Below are positions 47,701-55,920 of a stretch of 64,000 nt of DNA, piece after piece. The position numbers were made by a program, and so were the translations under genes. This DNA is from Deltaproteobacteria bacterium. Lineage in GTDB: Bacteria; Myxococcota_A; UBA9042; PHBI01; JACKFB01. The DNA lies in contig JACKFB010000014.1 of NCBI GenBank assembly GCA_020632695.1, forward strand, positions 95,175-159,174, read 5' to 3'. Each line of letters opens with the position of its first letter. The first letter of the stretch is position 1. The notes under the pieces were generated by a model. The model ran no database searches. It worked only from the letters and a program-made list of their open reading frames with translations, and was not told where the DNA came from.

Positions 47701-47916
47701 TGGACCGGCACCCTGGTCTCCGGGGGACCGCCCACCGGCGAGGAGCCGGGCAGCGGCCTCTGCGTCGAGTGGAGCTCCGACTCGGCCGACGAGAGCAGCC
47801 TGGCCGGGGACTGCCACGCCAGCGACGCCGCCTGGACCGCCTCGGCGACGGCGTCGTGCGACATGACGCTGCGGGTGTACTGCCTCGGCCTCCCGGCTGC
47901 CCCCGCGCCGGAGTGA
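44746..47916 (+). CDS. EGF-like repeat lipoprotein with glycosidase-like propeller and DUF1554-like tail
   Basis: 1056 residues. The signal ends LATASAC (Cys20). Residues about 60-265 hold five Cys-rich EGF-like modules with the recurring CxPNPC or CDPDPC opening. Residues about 275-750 begin WQLFVDDWLIRSREGYTRKVH, the start motif of a five-bladed glycoside-hydrolase-like family, and include FYGDMAAWRVGGLWLGLVQKRE. Two more EGF-like modules follow (about 755-875). The end (about 880-1050) resembles the DUF1554 / endostatin-like fold: FVTSMAVSGLGVGGQSAADLLC, WISDAASGAAAARF, VWTGTLVSGGP. It is probably a cell-surface protein acting on or binding glycans. Its stop overlaps the next start (GTGA). 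Confidence 0.78.
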   Translation: MAPRVARLVALVALATASACTTVRERSGADGDTVEADLAPDLGAELGPDLPDVAKEVGPIDPCKPNPCASLNRVCSAGECGDCKAGFEDDGSGACVPEGDPCDPDPCASVNKECINGFCGACLPGFLVSEQGTCLAASACFPNPCTEDARSICKIDEQGLPVCLCDPGTHDDGAGGCTYDPCLPNPCTEPRSDCSIAAALAVCSCPAGTIADDADGCVDDPCDPNPCTDYARSVCAPAAEGGVTCSCDPGFGEVEGACVEVPVTNAPTLPAPEGDVSIDTSWQLFVDDWLIRSREGYTRKVHAAVRPDADYAIGPDPDADIGRAQAAGSLVHLDAAQLEALAEDDPLAGWPWRLYYMGFRQPWALDAQPAWLCVAVADDPAGPWTKPALRPEQPAPHCVLRVDGLVLGEVTHTGSGWLLSASRRALGEVSQAGVYLYTSADGVDFEPLGEGPVLGFTDVPVAPGIYGRIGERTRVVWDPWTQRYDALVSLVSGTVGDARGVISGGPDPLTAFPFAPDPLAAPGILGPTAAEVSAGRFYGDMAAWRVGGLWLGLVQKRENACPKTAWASLAASRDGRHWTLVTDEPNGLETPFLERALTAGDPDTSIATLSGGGPAAAGGLWHFFSGGTPQGGCAEPAAAGGILRHVVREGGVAGLVAPATQATLITRPLVMREGEVASVLEINAFVADKLVVQVEALSPIDTLLGTQQKLVEAGDYRGEPVTLPPLNALTGGRFRVRFTLSGGGELFGFRFSDPVCAAASCTEPERAVCDSSTGQAVCVCTPPTHDDGTGQCTEDPCLPDPCTALHQEGCEAQDGKAVCGCEEGWVKANGVCIPDPCAVTGPDAPCQPPGPDRCRAPGGLVECYCPDGSAESAVGCVETDARAFVTSMAVSGLGVGGQSAADLLCAGLASGADLPGSYGAWISDAASGAAAARFAGGGPWRTWDPETALWTRLVAADIGALVGGALASPIDRTQSGAAVPEPCGVWTGTLVSGGPPTGEEPGSGLCVEWSSDSADESSLAGDCHASDAAWTASATASCDMTLRVYCLGLPAAPAPE

Positions 47917-48893
47917 TCCGGACCGACCTGGCCGCCCTCGAGGCCGACGCGCAGGCCTTCGACGCCCTGGCCGCCGGCACGCCGAAGGTGGACTCCTTCT
48001 GCACCTCGAGCGCCTGGGTGCTGTCGGCCCACGAGGCCTTCCACCCCGAGCAGGAGCCCTACGTGTTCCGCTCCGACGCGGGCTGGCTGGTGCTCGCCCG
48101 CGGGCACGCGGCCGGGCTCGGCGCCTATCTGGCGCCGCTCGAGGCCATGTGGGGCCTGGCCAGCCCGCTGGTCGGGGCGGACGACGCCGGCCTGGTCACC
48201 CTGTGCGAGGAGGCCGTCTCCGCCCACGGCCACGCCTGGGACGCCCTGTGGTTCTGCGGCCTCAACGCCGACTCGCCGCTGTTCCGGCGGCTGGCGCTGC
48301 GCTTCGGCACGCACCACCGGCTCTTCCTCGGGCCGGTGACCCGGCGCCACGTCGCCGATCTCAGCGACGGCATCGACGGCTTCTGGCGGGACCGGGCGCG
48401 GGTGTTCCGCAAGAACCAGCGCCGCGCCCGGCGCCTGGCCGACGAGGCGGGCGTGGTCTGGGAGTGGCACGACGCCATCGCCGAGGGCCCCGAGCGCGCG
48501 GCGCTCTTCGCGCGGGCGCTGGACGTGGATCGCCGGAGCTGGAAGGGCCTGGCCGGTGAGGGGCTGGGCGACAGCGACATGGCGCACTTCTACGAGCGGA
48601 TGACCGCGCGCCTGGCCCGCGCCGGCCGCCTGCGCGTCGTGCTGGGCCGGCTGGACGGCGAGGACGTGGCCATGGGCTTCGGCGCCAGCTTCGCCGGCAG
48701 CTTCCGTGGGCTGCAGATGAGCTACGACGACCGCTTCCGCGCGCTCTCCCTGGGCAACCTCGTGCAGATCGAGCTGATCACCCGGCTCTGCGCCGAGGGC
48801 ATCACCAGCTACGACCTGGGCACCGAGATGGACTACAAGCGCCGCTGGTCCGACCTCGGCCTGGAGACCACCGCGCTGGTCATCCGGCGCTGA
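47913..48893 (+). CDS. GNAT/FemAB-like acyltransferase
   Basis: 326 residues. The C-terminal half fits the Acetyltransf_6 (FemAB/BioF2-like) domain: FRKNQRRARRLADEAGVVWEW, FYERMTARLARAGRLRVVLGRLDGEDVAMGFGA, and YDLGTEMDYKRRWSD near the end. Members transfer aminoacyl or acyl groups, often in cell-wall or capsule synthesis. GTG 47913 overlaps the upstream stop by four bases, so it is coupled to the EGF-like exoprotein, whose surface function it may serve (inference). Confidence 0.78.
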   Translation: MIRTDLAALEADAQAFDALAAGTPKVDSFCTSSAWVLSAHEAFHPEQEPYVFRSDAGWLVLARGHAAGLGAYLAPLEAMWGLASPLVGADDAGLVTLCEEAVSAHGHAWDALWFCGLNADSPLFRRLALRFGTHHRLFLGPVTRRHVADLSDGIDGFWRDRARVFRKNQRRARRLADEAGVVWEWHDAIAEGPERAALFARALDVDRRSWKGLAGEGLGDSDMAHFYERMTARLARAGRLRVVLGRLDGEDVAMGFGASFAGSFRGLQMSYDDRFRALSLGNLVQIELITRLCAEGITSYDLGTEMDYKRRWSDLGLETTALVIRR

Positions 48894-48896
48894 GCC

Positions 48897-49376
48897 TCAG
48901 CGGGCGGCCAAGCCGGGCGAACCGGCGGCCTCGGCCTCGGCCAGCGCCGCCAGCGCCGCCACCTGAGCCCCCAGCGCCCGCCCGCCGAAGAGCCCGACCA
49001 CCGGCCCCGCCAGCCACCGCGCCACGCCGCCGCCCGAGGGCTCCGCGGACCAGCTCACCCGCGTCCTGCCGTCCCCCTGCGCCTCGAAACGCCAGCGCAC
49101 GTCGACCCGGACGGCCCCCGCAGCCACCCGCACCGCGATGACCCGCGGCCGCTCCCACTCCAGGATCTCCACCCGCCAGCTCACCACCCGGGTCCCCGTC
49201 CGGACCCGCTGCCGAAAGGTTGCCCCCACCGGCGCCTCGCGCCGATGCTCCGAGGTCGCGACCGTATCCAGAAGCCCCGCCCGCCAGAGCTTCTGCATCT
49301 CCGGATCGTCGACCAGCGCGAACACCCGCCCCACCGGCGCCGCCACCACCCGAGAGAAGCTCAGAGCCACGCCCAC
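48897..49376 (-). CDS. SRPBCC (polyketide cyclase/START-like) family protein
   Basis: 159 residues from GTG 49376 (GTG 49370 is equally possible). The start of an SRPBCC fold is clear: VALSFSRVVAAPVGRVFALVDDPEMQKLW, then WRVEILEWERPRVIAVRV, RWRFEAQGDGRTRVSWSAEP and a C-terminal helix. Such proteins bind hydrophobic ligands in a deep pocket. The frame stays open for another 530 bases upstream through the hexanucleotide array, giving a VSVS run; I exclude that part because it is repeat DNA. The gene converges with the GNAT gene, stop to stop within four bases. Confidence 0.78.
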   Translation of the reverse strand: MGVALSFSRVVAAPVGRVFALVDDPEMQKLWRAGLLDTVATSEHRREAPVGATFRQRVRTGTRVVSWRVEILEWERPRVIAVRVAAGAVRVDVRWRFEAQGDGRTRVSWSAEPSGGGVARWLAGPVVGLFGGRALGAQVAALAALAEAEAAGSPGLAAR

Positions 49377-49406
49377 CCCCCAAGAGGTCCGAGCAGCACC
49401 TATACC

Positions 49407-49833
49407 CGAAACCGGAACCGAGCCCGAGACCGAGCCCGTGACCGCCGAGACCGAGGCCGAGGCCGAGACCGAGACCGCGGCCGAGACCGACGCCGAGGCC
49501 AGACCGAGACCGAGACCGCCGAGACTGAGCAGCCGGCCGAGACCGAGACTGACCGCACTGACCGAACCTGAGACTGACCCCGACACTGAGACTGAGACTG
49601 ACACCGACCCCGAGACCGAGCCCGAGCCCGAGCCCGAGCCCGAGACCGCGACCGACACCGAGACCGAGACCGAGGCCGAGACCGAGACCGCCACCGAGAC
49701 CGAGACCGAGGCCGAGACCGAGACCGCCACCGACACCGAGACCGAGACCGAGACCGCCACCGAGACCGAGCCCGCCGCCAAGCCCGCCACCGAAACCGAG
49801 CCCGCCACCAAAAACCGAGGCCGCGCCGTAGGC
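49407..49833 (+). repeat. GAGACC-type hexanucleotide array, locus 3
   Basis: About 425 bases of GNGNCC units with several interruptions (near 49496-49560 the register is broken by indels). GAGACC is on the plus strand. It lies upstream of the SRPBCC gene and is followed 37 bases later by copy 2 of the fold-back element, the same order as in pdhC. Confidence 0.92.
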
Positions 49834-49869
49834 GCCGGCCGAGCCGAACGCTCCAACCCAGCCCCCGTC

Positions 49870-50011
49870 GAGGCGCCGTCAGCGGCGAGCGAGCGCGCCG
49901 TGGGCAAGGAGTGAGCGAGGGCAGGCCGAGTCGGGCCCCAGGCCCGTCGCAGGCCTGACCCGAGCGAACGACGCCGCCCACGGCGTGCGTAGCCGCCGCT
50001 GACGGTGCCTC
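49870..50011 (+). repeat. 142 bp fold-back element, copy 2
   Basis: Terminal inverted repeats GAGGCGCCGTCAGCGGC (49870-49886) and GCCGCTGACGGTGCCTC (49995-50011) match at 16 of 17 positions. An inner pair CGCCGTGGGC / GCCCACGGCG (49896-49905, 49976-49985) is perfect, and the centre CGGGCC-cca-GGCCCG forms a last hairpin. It ends three bases before the stop of the 1856-residue surface gene. It contains no gene of its own. It is non-autonomous and MITE- or REP-like by form; no transposase is seen in the window. Confidence 0.82.
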
Positions 50012-50013
50012 GA

Positions 50014-53000
50014 TCAATCCCCGCAGGTGCCGCCGACGACCTCGAACCCCACCCGCCGGTTGCGCTCGCGGCCCTCCTCGGTGTCGTTGGAGGCCACCGG
50101 GCGGCTGAAGCCGAAGCCCTCCGACCGCAGCTTCTCCGGCGGCACGCCCTTCTTGATCAGGTACTTCCTCACCGCGGCGGCGCGGCGGTCCGACAGCCGC
50201 AGGTTGTAGCGCTTGCTGCCGTGGTTGTCGGTGTGGCCCTCGACGTCGACCCGGTCGAAGCTGGCGATGTTCTCCAGGATCAGCGCTGCCACCGCGTCGA
50301 GCAGCGGGTAGCTGACCGGCTTGATGACCGCCTTCGCCGTCGCGAAGTACACCTTCTCGCCGATGACGATGTGGCACTCCTCGATGCGCGCCAGGGGCAC
50401 GGAGTCGGGGCAGCCGTCCTGGTCCTGGTAGCCGTTGTCCGTCTCGGGCTCCACCGGGCACTTGTCGTCGACGTCCAGGATGCCGTCCTGGTCGTTGTCG
50501 GGGTCCGGGCAGCCGTCGGCGTCCTCGAACTGGTCGACGTCCTCGGGCTCCATCGGGCACCGGTCGTCGACGTCCAGGATGCCGTCCTGGTCGTTGTCGG
50601 GGTCCGGGCAGCCGTCGGCGTCCTCGAACTGGTCGATGTCCTCGGGGTCCATCGGGCAGCGGTCGGTGAGGTCCAGGATCCCGTCCTGGTCGTTGTCGGG
50701 ATCGGGGCAGCCGTCACGGTCCTCGAAGCCGTCGAAGTCCTCCGGCTGGAGCGGGCAGCCGTCCTCCGGGTCGGGGAAACCGTCGCCGTCGGTGTCGGCG
50801 GGCCCGGTCACCGGCTCGGCCCACTGCACGCCGCCGTACACGCGCCAGTCGGGCGAGCCGTAGCCGGGGACCAGCCCGGTGCCGGCGCCGGCCTCGATGG
50901 TCAGGCCTCGCGCCACGCGCACCTGCGGGCCGCCGACCAGCTCCATCGGGCTCTCGCTGTCCTCACCGAAGGGGTCGGTGAGCCGGGTGCGACCGAACAC
51001 CTCGGCCGCCAGCGCGAACGCCTCGGTGGCCCGCCAGCGGGCGCCGAAGCCCCAGGTCAGGTCGTGGTCCAGCTCCAGGTTCTGGAAGCTGTGGCTGGAG
51101 GTGCGCACCGAGACGCCCAGGTTCAACGCCAGCAGCACCGGGCCCAGGCCCAGGCTCAGGTCCACCCGCGGGCGGATGGTGGCGCCGTTCTCACCGGCCA
51201 GGGTGTCGGTGGACCCCACCGGCACACCCACCGTCAGGCCGGCCGCCAGCCCGAAGCCCTGCTTGTCGGCGCCGCGGCGCTCCAGCAGCCGGAAGCGCAG
51301 CCCCAGGTCCAGGTCGCCCGCCGCCGGGCCGTCGATCTCCGGGAAGCGCACCGCGTCGCCCTTCGACTTCAGCACGATGGGCAAGCCGAGCTGGAACTCC
51401 GCGAAACCGAAGAGGCCGATCCCGGCGCCCACCTGGGCGGTGAGGCGCCGCTCGACCAGGCGCTGCTCGCCGCGCACCCCGCCGATGTCGTAGAGCAGCC
51501 GCAGCGGGTCGTCGGCGTAGTGTATCCAGAAGCCGCCGTAGGGCGACCAGGCCGGCGCGACCTCGGAGCCCTTGACCGAGAGCACGCGGTCGTCGCCCGG
51601 CTGGATCTGGAACAGATCGATGGAGAAGCCGTCGGCCGCCCGGGCGGGCGGTGTCGTCCCGAGCAGCCCTACCGCGGTGATGGCGAGGGCGAGGCCGCCC
51701 GATAGAAGCCACCTCCGTCGGCGCCAGAAGAGCAGGATGCCCAGCGCCAGCAAGAGCTCGTAGGGCACGCCGCCCGAACCGCCGGCGGAGCAGTCGCTCA
51801 GCCCGTTGCCCTGGATGAGCCCGCTGGCGAAGTCGTCGGACGGGTCGTTTCGCGGGTTCTGGCCCACGGAGACCTCGGTGCCGTCGTTGACGCCGCCGTG
51901 GTCGGTGTCCGGGTCCAGCGGGTTGGTCTCGTGGATGAGCACCTCGTCGCCGTCCTGCAGCCCGTCGGCGTCGGTGTCGGGGTTCAGCGGGTCGGTCTTG
52001 GTGTCGTTGACCTCGGTCCCGTCCGAGAGGTTGTCGTCGTCGCTGTCCGGGTCCTTCGGGTCGGTCTTGGTGTCGTTGACCTCGACCCCGTCCAGCAGCC
52101 CGTCGTCGTCGGTGTCGGGGTCCAGCGGGTTGGTCGTGGTCCCCTCGACCTCCTGGCCATCGCCCAGCCCGTCGTCGTCGCTGTCCGGGTCCAGCGGGTC
52201 GGTCTGGGTCTGGTTGACCTCCTGGCCGTCCTCCAGCTCGTCGTCGTCCGTGTCCGGGTCCAGCGGGTCGGTCTTGGTGGTGTTCACCTCGGTCCCGTCC
52301 AGCAGGTCGTCGCCGTCGGTGTCCGGGTCGTTCGGGTCGGTCTTGGTGGTGTTGACCTCGGTGCCGTCCTGCAGGCCGTCGTCGTCGCTGTCTGGGTCCA
52401 GCGGGTCGGTCTTGGTCGTGCCGGTCTCGGTCACGTCGCTGAGCCCGTCGCCGTCGTCGTCGTCGTCGAGGCAGTCGGGCTCGCCGTCATCGTCGGTGTC
52501 GGTGCAGTCGCTGGTGCACAGCGCCGACGCCTCGCTGCAGTCGGCGCCCAGGCACTCGGCCCCCTGGCCGTAGCCGTCGCCGTCCGGGTCGACGCAGCCG
52601 GGCGCCTTGCAATCGGGGATGCCGTCGTTGTTCCCGTCGGAGCAGTCCGTCGTGCACGTGGCCGCCGTGTCGTCGCAGTCCGGCACGCACAGCCCGCCGA
52701 TGCCGAAGCCGTCCTTGTCCTCGTCGACGCAGGGCTGCGCGCAGTCGGCGGTCCCGTTGGCGTCGGCGTCCGTGGTGCAGTCCGTGGTGCAGGCCGCGAT
52801 GGTGTCGTCGCAGTCCGGCCCGGCGCACAGCGTCCCCTTGCCGTAGCCGTCCTTGTCCTGGTCGATGCAGGGGTCGGCGCAGTCGGGGATGCCGTCCTGG
52901 TCCACGTCCGAGCAGTCGGTGGTGCAGGTCTTGAAATTGTCGTTGCAGTCGGGGCCCAGGCAGCCCGCGCCGGTGCCGAAGCCGTCGTTGTCCTTGTCGG

Positions 53001-55584
53001 TGCAGGTGGCCACCGCGCAGTCCGGGTCGGCGGCGTCGGTCTTGCCGTCGCAGTCGTTGTCGACCTGGTCCGAGCACAGCGGCGACTCGGTGGTCTTGCC
53101 CGGGTTGGCCGACGCGGCGCCGTCGTTGCAGTCGGTGCCGGTGCCGCCGCCCACGTCCTCGGGGCAGCCGGCGACCTCGGGGTCCGCGTTCAGCTCACCG
53201 GCCCCTGCCGCGCACCAGCCGTCGCCGTCCTGGTCGCAGTCGAAGCCGAAGCCCGGCGTCATCGGCGCGCAGTCGCACGCATCGCAGACCCCGTCCTTGT
53301 CCATGTCCGCGTCGGAGAACACCCGCAGCCGCGCCACCGTCGGGTCGGCGCCCAGGCCGCTGCCGTCGGTGGTGAAACGGAAGCGGAAGCCCACCGCGTC
53401 GCCGGGCCCGACCCCGGGGAGCGACCAGGTCGACGGGCTCAGCGCGCCCTTGAAGGTCTCCAGCTCCTGGTAGGCCCCGCCGTCGATGGCGTAGCTCACC
53501 ACCAGCGCGTCGGGCGACTGCACCGCGCCGCCCAGGTCCACGGTCACCTTCACGTCCTCGGCGCAGGCCGACGCCGGCACCACGACGGGGCTCGACTCCA
53601 GCGTGCTGCTGATCCCGTTGGCGCCCACGGCCCTCCACTGCCCGCTCTGGGCCGACCAGGCCCAGCTCTGGTCGCCGGACACCAGCCACCCGCCGTTCTG
53701 CGTCCCGAAGCTGACGTCTGCGTAGTCCGCGCAGGCCGCCGTCCCGCCGCCGCCGCAGTCCGGGTCGACGCCGTCGGTCAGCCCGTCGCAGTCGTTGTCG
53801 ATGGCGTCGTCGCAGATCTCCGGGAAGGTGCCGGCGATGGCCGGGTCGCCCGGTGCGCAGTCGCACAGGTTCGGCACTCCATCCAGGTCGCCGTCCTGCT
53901 GCGGGATGACGATGAGGTTGTCGACGTTGAAGAAGTCGCCCGACTCGATCATGAAGAACACGACCTCGTCGACCGGCTGCGCGAACACGAAGCCCTTCCA
54001 CGTGATGAAGTTGTTCTTCGGTCCCGAGGCGTCGATGTCGTTGTCGACGAAGACCAGCTCGCCGTTCCGGTAGGCCTCGAGCGCCATCACGCCGTCGCCG
54101 TCGCCAGCGTCGATGACATTGAGGGCCACGGCCACGGCCGGCTTGGGCGTGAAGGTCACCCGGAGGCGGCTGTTGTACTCGTAGCTGCCGAAGCCCTGCG
54201 CCTCGATGGCCGGGGTCCCGTCGCCCAGCGCCTGGGTGGTGTAGTAGGGCGACTTGCTGACGGTGAGCTGCTCGCCCGGCTTGTTCGTGTCGGCGGTCAG
54301 CACGTAGCCGTCGCCGGAGAACGGCCCCGCGGTCTTGTCGGCGATGGCGTTGAAGTCGTGCACGACGTAGCACTGGCCGATGGCGTCGGTGAAGGCCGAG
54401 AGCGTGTCGTACTGGGTGACCCCCAGGTTGCACGAGGTCAGGGTCAGCGACTCGGCGAAGAGCTCGGGGATCGGCCCCAGCGACGCCTTGGGCTCCTGGC
54501 AGCTCGTCAGCCCGTCGGTGGAGACGTACACGGTCACCCGCAGCGTCTTCGCCCCGGCGGTCGGCGTGATGGCCAGCGAGCCCAGGCTCCACATGTCGAC
54601 GAAGTCCACGCCGAACGCGTTGAAGTTGAGGCCGCCGTCCTGCAGCAGGTACTCCCCGCCGCCGCCCAGCTCGTCGGACCAGCCCACCCAGACGGCGTCG
54701 AAGTGGTCGTCGCCCTTGCCGCCGTGGAACTCGGCACCGCCCTGCACATCCCACTGCAGCAGCACCGGCTCGCCCGTGCCCGGCAGGGTCCAGGTCCAGG
54801 TCAGCGGGCTGTCCATCTCGTCGTCGTTGTTGGCGTAGCAGTAGGTCGACGCCAGGCTCTCGGGGGCGATGCCCACGCACTGGTTCTTCGCGCTGCAGGC
54901 CGTGCCCGCGTCGTTGCAGAACGCGCCCGCCTCGCGCTGGCAGCTCTGGCTGCAGCCGTCGCCGGCCAGGGCGTTGCCGTCGTCGCACTGCTCGCCGGCG
55001 CCGACCACCCCGTTGCCGCAGCCGCCCACGGCGCCGCCCTGACAGCCGACGACGCGCAGCTCGTTCACCGTGACGCCCAGCTCGACCAGTCCCGGCCCGG
55101 CGCAGTCGTCGCCGCACTGGTAGAGCACGTCGGTCGGCTGCACGTAGACGGTCGCCGTCACGCTGGTGGCCCCCGCCGTGGGTGCCCAGCAGAGGGTGTC
55201 GTCGACGTTCCACACGGCCGGCGCCGTGTTGTGGCAGCCGATGGCGAAGTTCTGCGAAGCGCAGTCGCCGAAGTCGGCCCCGACCAGGCAGTCCGTCTGG
55301 GTCTTGCCGGTGTTGTCCTTCCACCCCAGGAACACGCGGTCGTGGCCACCGGCCTCGATGCGCGCGACGAGGTCGACGTGCACGCACACGGAGGTCCCGG
55401 CGGCCAGCGGCGCGGGCGCCGTGTAGACGCCCTGGGCGATGTTCTGCGGCGTGTTGATGCCGCCCGAGCCGTAGCAGATCTCCTTCTGCGAGACGAGCAG
55501 GGCTTCGGGGCACTGGGCCGAAGCCGCGGGAGCGGCGGCCAGGGCGGTGAACAGCGTGATGAGGACGAGGCCCGAGCGGGTCAT
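50014..55584 (-). CDS. surface protein with internal CTERM-like signal fused to an OmpA-type outer-membrane protein
   Basis: 1856 residues with N-terminal signal LFTALAAAPAASA. Part one: Cys-rich regions with a DUF4215 repeat (CGNGVVGAGEQCDDGN), MopE-like metal-binding repeats (NDCDGLTDGVDPDC, DKDGYGKG), and about eight Asp-rich thrombospondin-3-like repeats (DPLDPDSDDDGLQDGTEV, about residues 1040-1245). It ends near residues 1265-1289 with a Cys, a hydrophobic stretch and WRRRR, like a MYXO-CTERM/rhombosortase-type sorting signal. Part two follows in frame: a second signal-like segment ending PPARA-ADG (about 1315), a beta-barrel, four more TSP3 repeats (DPDNDQDGILD), and a C-terminal OmpA peptidoglycan-binding domain (VEGHTDNHGSKRYN). 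It looks like two exported proteins fused into one frame. Confidence 0.85.
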   Translation of the reverse strand: MTRSGLVLITLFTALAAAPAASAQCPEALLVSQKEICYGSGGINTPQNIAQGVYTAPAPLAAGTSVCVHVDLVARIEAGGHDRVFLGWKDNTGKTQTDCLVGADFGDCASQNFAIGCHNTAPAVWNVDDTLCWAPTAGATSVTATVYVQPTDVLYQCGDDCAGPGLVELGVTVNELRVVGCQGGAVGGCGNGVVGAGEQCDDGNALAGDGCSQSCQREAGAFCNDAGTACSAKNQCVGIAPESLASTYCYANNDDEMDSPLTWTWTLPGTGEPVLLQWDVQGGAEFHGGKGDDHFDAVWVGWSDELGGGGEYLLQDGGLNFNAFGVDFVDMWSLGSLAITPTAGAKTLRVTVYVSTDGLTSCQEPKASLGPIPELFAESLTLTSCNLGVTQYDTLSAFTDAIGQCYVVHDFNAIADKTAGPFSGDGYVLTADTNKPGEQLTVSKSPYYTTQALGDGTPAIEAQGFGSYEYNSRLRVTFTPKPAVAVALNVIDAGDGDGVMALEAYRNGELVFVDNDIDASGPKNNFITWKGFVFAQPVDEVVFFMIESGDFFNVDNLIVIPQQDGDLDGVPNLCDCAPGDPAIAGTFPEICDDAIDNDCDGLTDGVDPDCGGGGTAACADYADVSFGTQNGGWLVSGDQSWAWSAQSGQWRAVGANGISSTLESSPVVVPASACAEDVKVTVDLGGAVQSPDALVVSYAIDGGAYQELETFKGALSPSTWSLPGVGPGDAVGFRFRFTTDGSGLGADPTVARLRVFSDADMDKDGVCDACDCAPMTPGFGFDCDQDGDGWCAAGAGELNADPEVAGCPEDVGGGTGTDCNDGAASANPGKTTESPLCSDQVDNDCDGKTDAADPDCAVATCTDKDNDGFGTGAGCLGPDCNDNFKTCTTDCSDVDQDGIPDCADPCIDQDKDGYGKGTLCAGPDCDDTIAACTTDCTTDADANGTADCAQPCVDEDKDGFGIGGLCVPDCDDTAATCTTDCSDGNNDGIPDCKAPGCVDPDGDGYGQGAECLGADCSEASALCTSDCTDTDDDGEPDCLDDDDDGDGLSDVTETGTTKTDPLDPDSDDDGLQDGTEVNTTKTDPNDPDTDGDDLLDGTEVNTTKTDPLDPDTDDDELEDGQEVNQTQTDPLDPDSDDDGLGDGQEVEGTTTNPLDPDTDDDGLLDGVEVNDTKTDPKDPDSDDDNLSDGTEVNDTKTDPLNPDTDADGLQDGDEVLIHETNPLDPDTDHGGVNDGTEVSVGQNPRNDPSDDFASGLIQGNGLSDCSAGGSGGVPYELLLALGILLFWRRRRWLLSGGLALAITAVGLLGTTPPARAADGFSIDLFQIQPGDDRVLSVKGSEVAPAWSPYGGFWIHYADDPLRLLYDIGGVRGEQRLVERRLTAQVGAGIGLFGFAEFQLGLPIVLKSKGDAVRFPEIDGPAAGDLDLGLRFRLLERRGADKQGFGLAAGLTVGVPVGSTDTLAGENGATIRPRVDLSLGLGPVLLALNLGVSVRTSSHSFQNLELDHDLTWGFGARWRATEAFALAAEVFGRTRLTDPFGEDSESPMELVGGPQVRVARGLTIEAGAGTGLVPGYGSPDWRVYGGVQWAEPVTGPADTDGDGFPDPEDGCPLQPEDFDGFEDRDGCPDPDNDQDGILDLTDRCPMDPEDIDQFEDADGCPDPDNDQDGILDVDDRCPMEPEDVDQFEDADGCPDPDNDQDGILDVDDKCPVEPETDNGYQDQDGCPDSVPLARIEECHIVIGEKVYFATAKAVIKPVSYPLLDAVAALILENIASFDRVDVEGHTDNHGSKRYNLRLSDRRAAAVRKYLIKKGVPPEKLRSEGFGFSRPVASNDTEEGRERNRRVGFEVVGGTCGD

Positions 55585-55920
55585 GGAGAACCTCCTCTGC
55601 GGCGGGTTCGGCTGGGTCAGGGAGGGGGGGACAAATCATGCCGCGGTCTGGATGGCAATGATATTCGCGGAGTTGGACCCGCGCATCCCCGCTCGGCGTT
55701 CGATCGGGAAGGGATCGACGCCGGGGCGCTCGCGGCTGCGCGCCGACGAGCGCCCCGGCGCGGGCCATGGTCCAGGGCCCAGCGCGCGGGCGGCCCCATC
55801 CCTCCCAGGTCGAACGCCGGAGCTGGCACGCCGTTTGCTTCGTCTCGCCAGCGACCGCTCACCGTCGAGGCGAGCCCCGTCGCCTCCGATCATCGTCTCC
55901 GCCCGACCCGGGAGATCCCC
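55585..55920. other. divergent intergenic region
   Basis: 336 bases between the start of the surface/OmpA gene (minus) and a plus-strand exoprotein gene. It contains a comparatively AT-rich patch (about 55630-55670, with AATGATATTCGCGG) close to the minus-strand gene, a GC-rich middle, and a sigma-54-type promoter pattern on the plus strand at 55824-55839. No other gene was seen. Confidence 0.5.
55824..55839 (+). promoter_or_regulatory. sigma-54 (RpoN) -24/-12 promoter
   Basis: TGGCACG-ccgt-TTGCTT matches the sigma-54 consensus TGGCACG-N4-TTGCW at every fixed position. It points at the exoprotein gene whose ATG is at 55921, leaving a leader of about 70 bases. Sigma-54 promoters are common in Myxococcota. 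No activator binding site was identified. Confidence 0.65.

Noticed and set aside
48897..49907. 336-residue version of the SRPBCC protein with a long Val-Ser N-terminus
   Set aside because: The extra N-terminus is encoded entirely by repeat DNA. A GTG at 49376 begins the recognisable domain.
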